Notes under the pieces: model-generated | The model's input: only the letters and a program-made list of their open reading frames with translations | Told to the model about the DNA's origin: nothing | Databases searched by the model: none | Position numbers and translations under genes: made by a program | Shown: in pieces, positions 61,127 to 64,000 of the stretch | Numbering within the stretch: position 1 is the first letter of the stretch | Layout of the letters: each line of letters starts with the position of its first letter | NCBI GenBank assembly: GCA_021307315.1 | Contig: JAJSPD010000077.1 | Location: 62,001-126,000 of the forward strand | Source of the DNA: Bisporella sp. PMI_857 | Lineage: Eukaryota; Ascomycota; Leotiomycetes; Helotiales; Helotiaceae | Direction: 5' to 3' | DNA length: 64,000 nucleotides

Positions 61127-62935
61127 ATGGATCTCTTATCTAAAGTTGCCTTTATGGCAGCCCTGCTTATCGCTGTTGTCACGACTTTTGTTCCAACAGC
61201 ACAGGCTCAGCGGCCGATGGAGAACTTGGGGCGAGGTGTTGTAGCTGTACGCTCAAGTAGTACTAATGTTCTAGTCAGTTGGCGGCTGTTGGGACTGGAC
61301 CCTAACGACATCGGCTTCAACATCTATCGAGCTGTTGGCAGCGGTGTAGCCTCAAAGCTCAACGCAAACGTCCTAACCGCCGGGACCAACTTTGTAGACT
61401 CGACCGCGAATCTAGGACAGGCGAACACTTACCACGTACGGCCGGTGGTCAATGGTGCAGAGCAGGCGGCAAGTCGCACTTTTACCCTCCCGGCCAACAA
61501 CGCTGTCGAGCCCATAGTCCGCATCCCAATTCGCTCTGGCGGTGCGATTAAGTTCGTATGGGTTGGCGATCTGACCGGGGACGGAGAGTATGATTATGTC
61601 ATAGACAGGCAGACCTCCCCGCAGAAACTAGAGGCTTACCGTGGTGACGGGACCTTCCTCTGGGATGTCGACATGGGACCAAACAGCGTAAACCAGGACA
61701 ATATCGAACCCGGATCGTCGACGCTCAACGTCGGCCACTGGGATGGCGTCACCGTCTATGATTTTGACAGTGATGGGCGTGCCGAGGTAGCGGTGCGCAT
61801 TGCCAACGGCGTTCGGTTCGGTGATGGGAAGACATTCACCTCAGGTTCTACGGACAACCACCAATTCATTGCAATACTTGATGGCCGTACTGGGGCTTTG
61901 CGCGCCAGTGCCCAGATACCGACCGATTACCTGTCTGACGGTCCTTTGGCAGCCCGATTTGGTGTTGGTTATCTTGATGGAAGCCGTCCACATCTAGTGG
62001 CGTATATGAAGAATAGGCAGAATGGAGGGGACTTCAACCTTATGGTAACTGCCTGGATCTTCAGTGGCAGCTCTGTGAACATGGCTTGGAAGTGGCTACG
62101 GGGTAATCAGAATGCACCAGATGGGCACAATACCCGGGTTCTGGATGTGGATGGTGACGGCCGTGACGAAATTCACGAGATCGGTTTTACGCTTAATGGA
62201 GATGGTACTGTTCGATACTTGCTAGGTCCCCAGGGAATAGTTCACGGCGATCGATTCCATATCGCAAAGATGGACCCCAACCGAGCAGGACTACAAGGAT
62301 ACGGAGTGCAGCAGGATAACCCGAGCGGGCTGCTTGAGTACTACTATGATGCTCGGAACGGCAATATGATTTGGCGGCACACTGGTGCAGTGAGCGATGT
62401 TGGTCGTGGAATGGCTGGCGACATTGATCCGAGAAGTCCAGGTATGGAGGTTTGGTCTTTCTCTGGCGTTTATAACGCTCCAAGCAACACACTCACTGAA
62501 CCAAATACTACAAATCGGCCATGGCCACATCTAGGTCTGTGGTGGGATGGCGACGTTCTCATGGAGCTGTATAACGACGGTAAATTTGAAAAATGGGACT
62601 GGAACAACCCAAAACCAACCAATAGCCTGCCACGGCTCTTGCGTATATCAGACTTTGGTGCTATTAATACGCATGGGCCAAACCCTGCCTTTGTCGGTGA
62701 CATTATGGGAGACTGGCGTGAGGAGGTGATCGTTACCAACTCGGCGTATAACCAATTGATTATATTTACCACCGACCGCCCATCTGACATCCGATTGTAC
62801 ACCCTCGCGCATAATCCGCAGTATCGTAATGAGATGACCTTGAAGGGTTACCTCCAGTCCCATCATGTCGATTACTTCCTAGGCAGTGGCATGAGCACTC
62901 CACCAAGACCGAATATACGCTACGCAGGAGTGTAA
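61127..62935 (+). CDS. Secreted rhamnogalacturonan lyase, PL11 family
   Basis: A single intronless frame encodes 602 residues. The ATG at 61127 gives a good signal peptide (LLSKVAFMAALLIAVVTTF, cleavage after AQA). The enzyme cleaves the rhamnose-galacturonate backbone of pectin by beta-elimination outside the cell. PL11 features are the N-terminal ENLGRGVVAVRS and NVLVSWRLLGLDPNDIGFNI beta-domain, then eight-bladed-propeller repeats with Asp-rich calcium loops (GDLTGDGEYDYVIDR, YDFDSDGRAEVAVR, DVDGDGRDEIHEIG, GDIMGDWREEVIV) and the ending DIRLYTLAHNPQYRNEMTLKG. Length equals bacterial YesW-type lyases. It is isolated from other genes. No introns and strong bacterial resemblance raise the possibility of horizontal origin. 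Confidence 0.93.
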   Translation: MDLLSKVAFMAALLIAVVTTFVPTAQAQRPMENLGRGVVAVRSSSTNVLVSWRLLGLDPNDIGFNIYRAVGSGVASKLNANVLTAGTNFVDSTANLGQANTYHVRPVVNGAEQAASRTFTLPANNAVEPIVRIPIRSGGAIKFVWVGDLTGDGEYDYVIDRQTSPQKLEAYRGDGTFLWDVDMGPNSVNQDNIEPGSSTLNVGHWDGVTVYDFDSDGRAEVAVRIANGVRFGDGKTFTSGSTDNHQFIAILDGRTGALRASAQIPTDYLSDGPLAARFGVGYLDGSRPHLVAYMKNRQNGGDFNLMVTAWIFSGSSVNMAWKWLRGNQNAPDGHNTRVLDVDGDGRDEIHEIGFTLNGDGTVRYLLGPQGIVHGDRFHIAKMDPNRAGLQGYGVQQDNPSGLLEYYYDARNGNMIWRHTGAVSDVGRGMAGDIDPRSPGMEVWSFSGVYNAPSNTLTEPNTTNRPWPHLGLWWDGDVLMELYNDGKFEKWDWNNPKPTNSLPRLLRISDFGAINTHGPNPAFVGDIMGDWREEVIVTNSAYNQLIIFTTDRPSDIRLYTLAHNPQYRNEMTLKGYLQSHHVDYFLGSGMSTPPRPNIRYAGV

Positions 62936-63878
62936 AGCCCCACCGACTATAATCTTTTAAGGTTCGCTATCAAGCATGCATAATCTATAGCGTAGAGGCA
63001 GTACGGTTAAATACATATCCTCAAGATAGTAGTTAAATCATGAGATTTTTTTGTAAAGACCAGTACCTATATATATCGAAAGAACCCTTTAAAGTTGAGC
63101 TTCAATGATCAGGCGAAGAATCGACAGTGCTATAAGTAAGGCATGGATTGTGGTGAAGAGAATCCACTGACCACACTAGGCTATTTTTTATTTTTATTTG
63201 CTCACTGTTCATAAAATTAGTAAAGCATAAGGCAAAGGCATAAGGCATGACTTACTGGATTGGTACAGCAAAACCAGGAAGCAGACAAGGATACTCTCAA
63301 GTAATTCGTTAGCCTACAGTTATAGGTACGAATTAATTTATTTCTAATGGGAAAGGATGTGTGATTGGATCTCCTGGATTCCAGATACCGCAGCTGCGAC
63401 GACTTTGACACTGCAAACTCATGTACCACTCATGGTAATCAACTCCAGCTAGCTGGTACCTGAATACTCATGAAATATTATAGTTGTGGATATGTCTAGG
63501 AGTAAAATAAGATAGGGAAGTACCAGTTGTTAATCGTTTCGGATTTAGCATTGAGACTTAGGAAACTTGTCTCTTTGGTGTAAGCTTTTGTATTTTCGAG
63601 TTGTTTGACTTAGTACAATTCAATCGCTGCATAATCTTGAACTTAAGCCTTAAAGCTCTCTATTTGAAATCTAAAGCATCTTTCGAGGTTGGATAATAGG
63701 AACATTTGTATAATTTATTAAGAGAATTAGAATGTGTTAGAGTAGTAGACCTACTCCTCGGTGAAAAAGGAAAAGGAATTTTGAGGAATACGAGGCAACA
63801 AGATTTAACTATGACATGAGGTAAAAGTGGGCTGTGGTGTCTGAGGTTTCAACGCCATATAATAACAAATTCCACTTA
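62936..63878. other. Intergenic region, right end
   Basis: AT-rich, no gene or repeat recognised. It contains the lyase 3' side. Confidence 0.45.
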
Positions 63879-64000
63879 TCAAATACCCGAATCTTCTTGA
63901 GCGAACAATTGCGTGGGAGTATAAGCAGCCCAGTTCGCACAAGTATTCTCAAAGACCGCTGTATTCGCCAGTGTGACTGCAATTTCGCTCTCTCGCTCCA
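63879..64000 (-). CDS. Possible 3' end of a gene cut by the window edge
   Basis: A minus-strand frame is open from the window edge to a TGA at 63879-63881 and encodes about 40 residues with the natural-looking sequence SEIAVTLANTAVFENTCANW and a tail ending QEDSGI. This looks like a real C-terminus rather than random sequence, but it is too short for a family call. Confidence 0.3.
   Translation of the reverse strand, partial: ERESEIAVTLANTAVFENTCANWAAYTPTQLFAQEDSGI

Overview
The window looks like chromosomal DNA of a filamentous ascomycete (Pezizomycotina). The reasons are many short introns (about 44-75 bp) with fungal splice signals, two heterokaryon-incompatibility (HET) proteins, a bZIP/DUF3425 regulator, a DUF7703-type membrane protein, and housekeeping proteins of ascomycete length. 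A leotiomycete is possible, but the sequence alone does not settle it. No tRNA, rRNA, CRISPR or bacterial-style operon was found.

Layout. Positions 0.5-16.7 kb are a housekeeping block: NSA2 (60S assembly), Cu/Zn superoxide dismutase, Tudor-SN (SND1), a WW-domain proline/glycine-rich protein, a frame-disrupted small gene, transaldolase and a secreted alpha/beta-hydrolase. After a 3.6 kb gap, 20.3-34.1 kb carries a STRAP-like WD40 protein, DOA1/UFD3 (ubiquitin and Cdc48 pathway), a zinc-type alcohol dehydrogenase, a bZIP/DUF3425 protein, a short-chain dehydrogenase and a copper-type P1B ATPase with a very cysteine-rich N-terminus. From 34 kb onward genes are sparse: a secreted carboxylesterase, a hAT-like MITE, a decayed cytochrome P450, a divergent pair of HET genes, a DUF7703-type seven-helix protein, a membrane-protein relic with one internal stop, and an intronless secreted PL11 rhamnogalacturonan lyase. 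A possible 3' end of another gene lies at the right edge.

How the genes relate. They are mostly independent units rather than one pathway. Oxidative and metal defence are both represented (SOD1, copper ATPase), though far apart. The right half holds accessory genes: allorecognition-type HET proteins, plant-polymer and ester hydrolases, a dead P450 and a transposon remnant. Exon boundaries were placed by hand from frame continuity and family knowledge. In most genes the summed exon lengths give a whole number of codons, and in NSA2, SOD1 and transaldolase they give lengths typical of the family.
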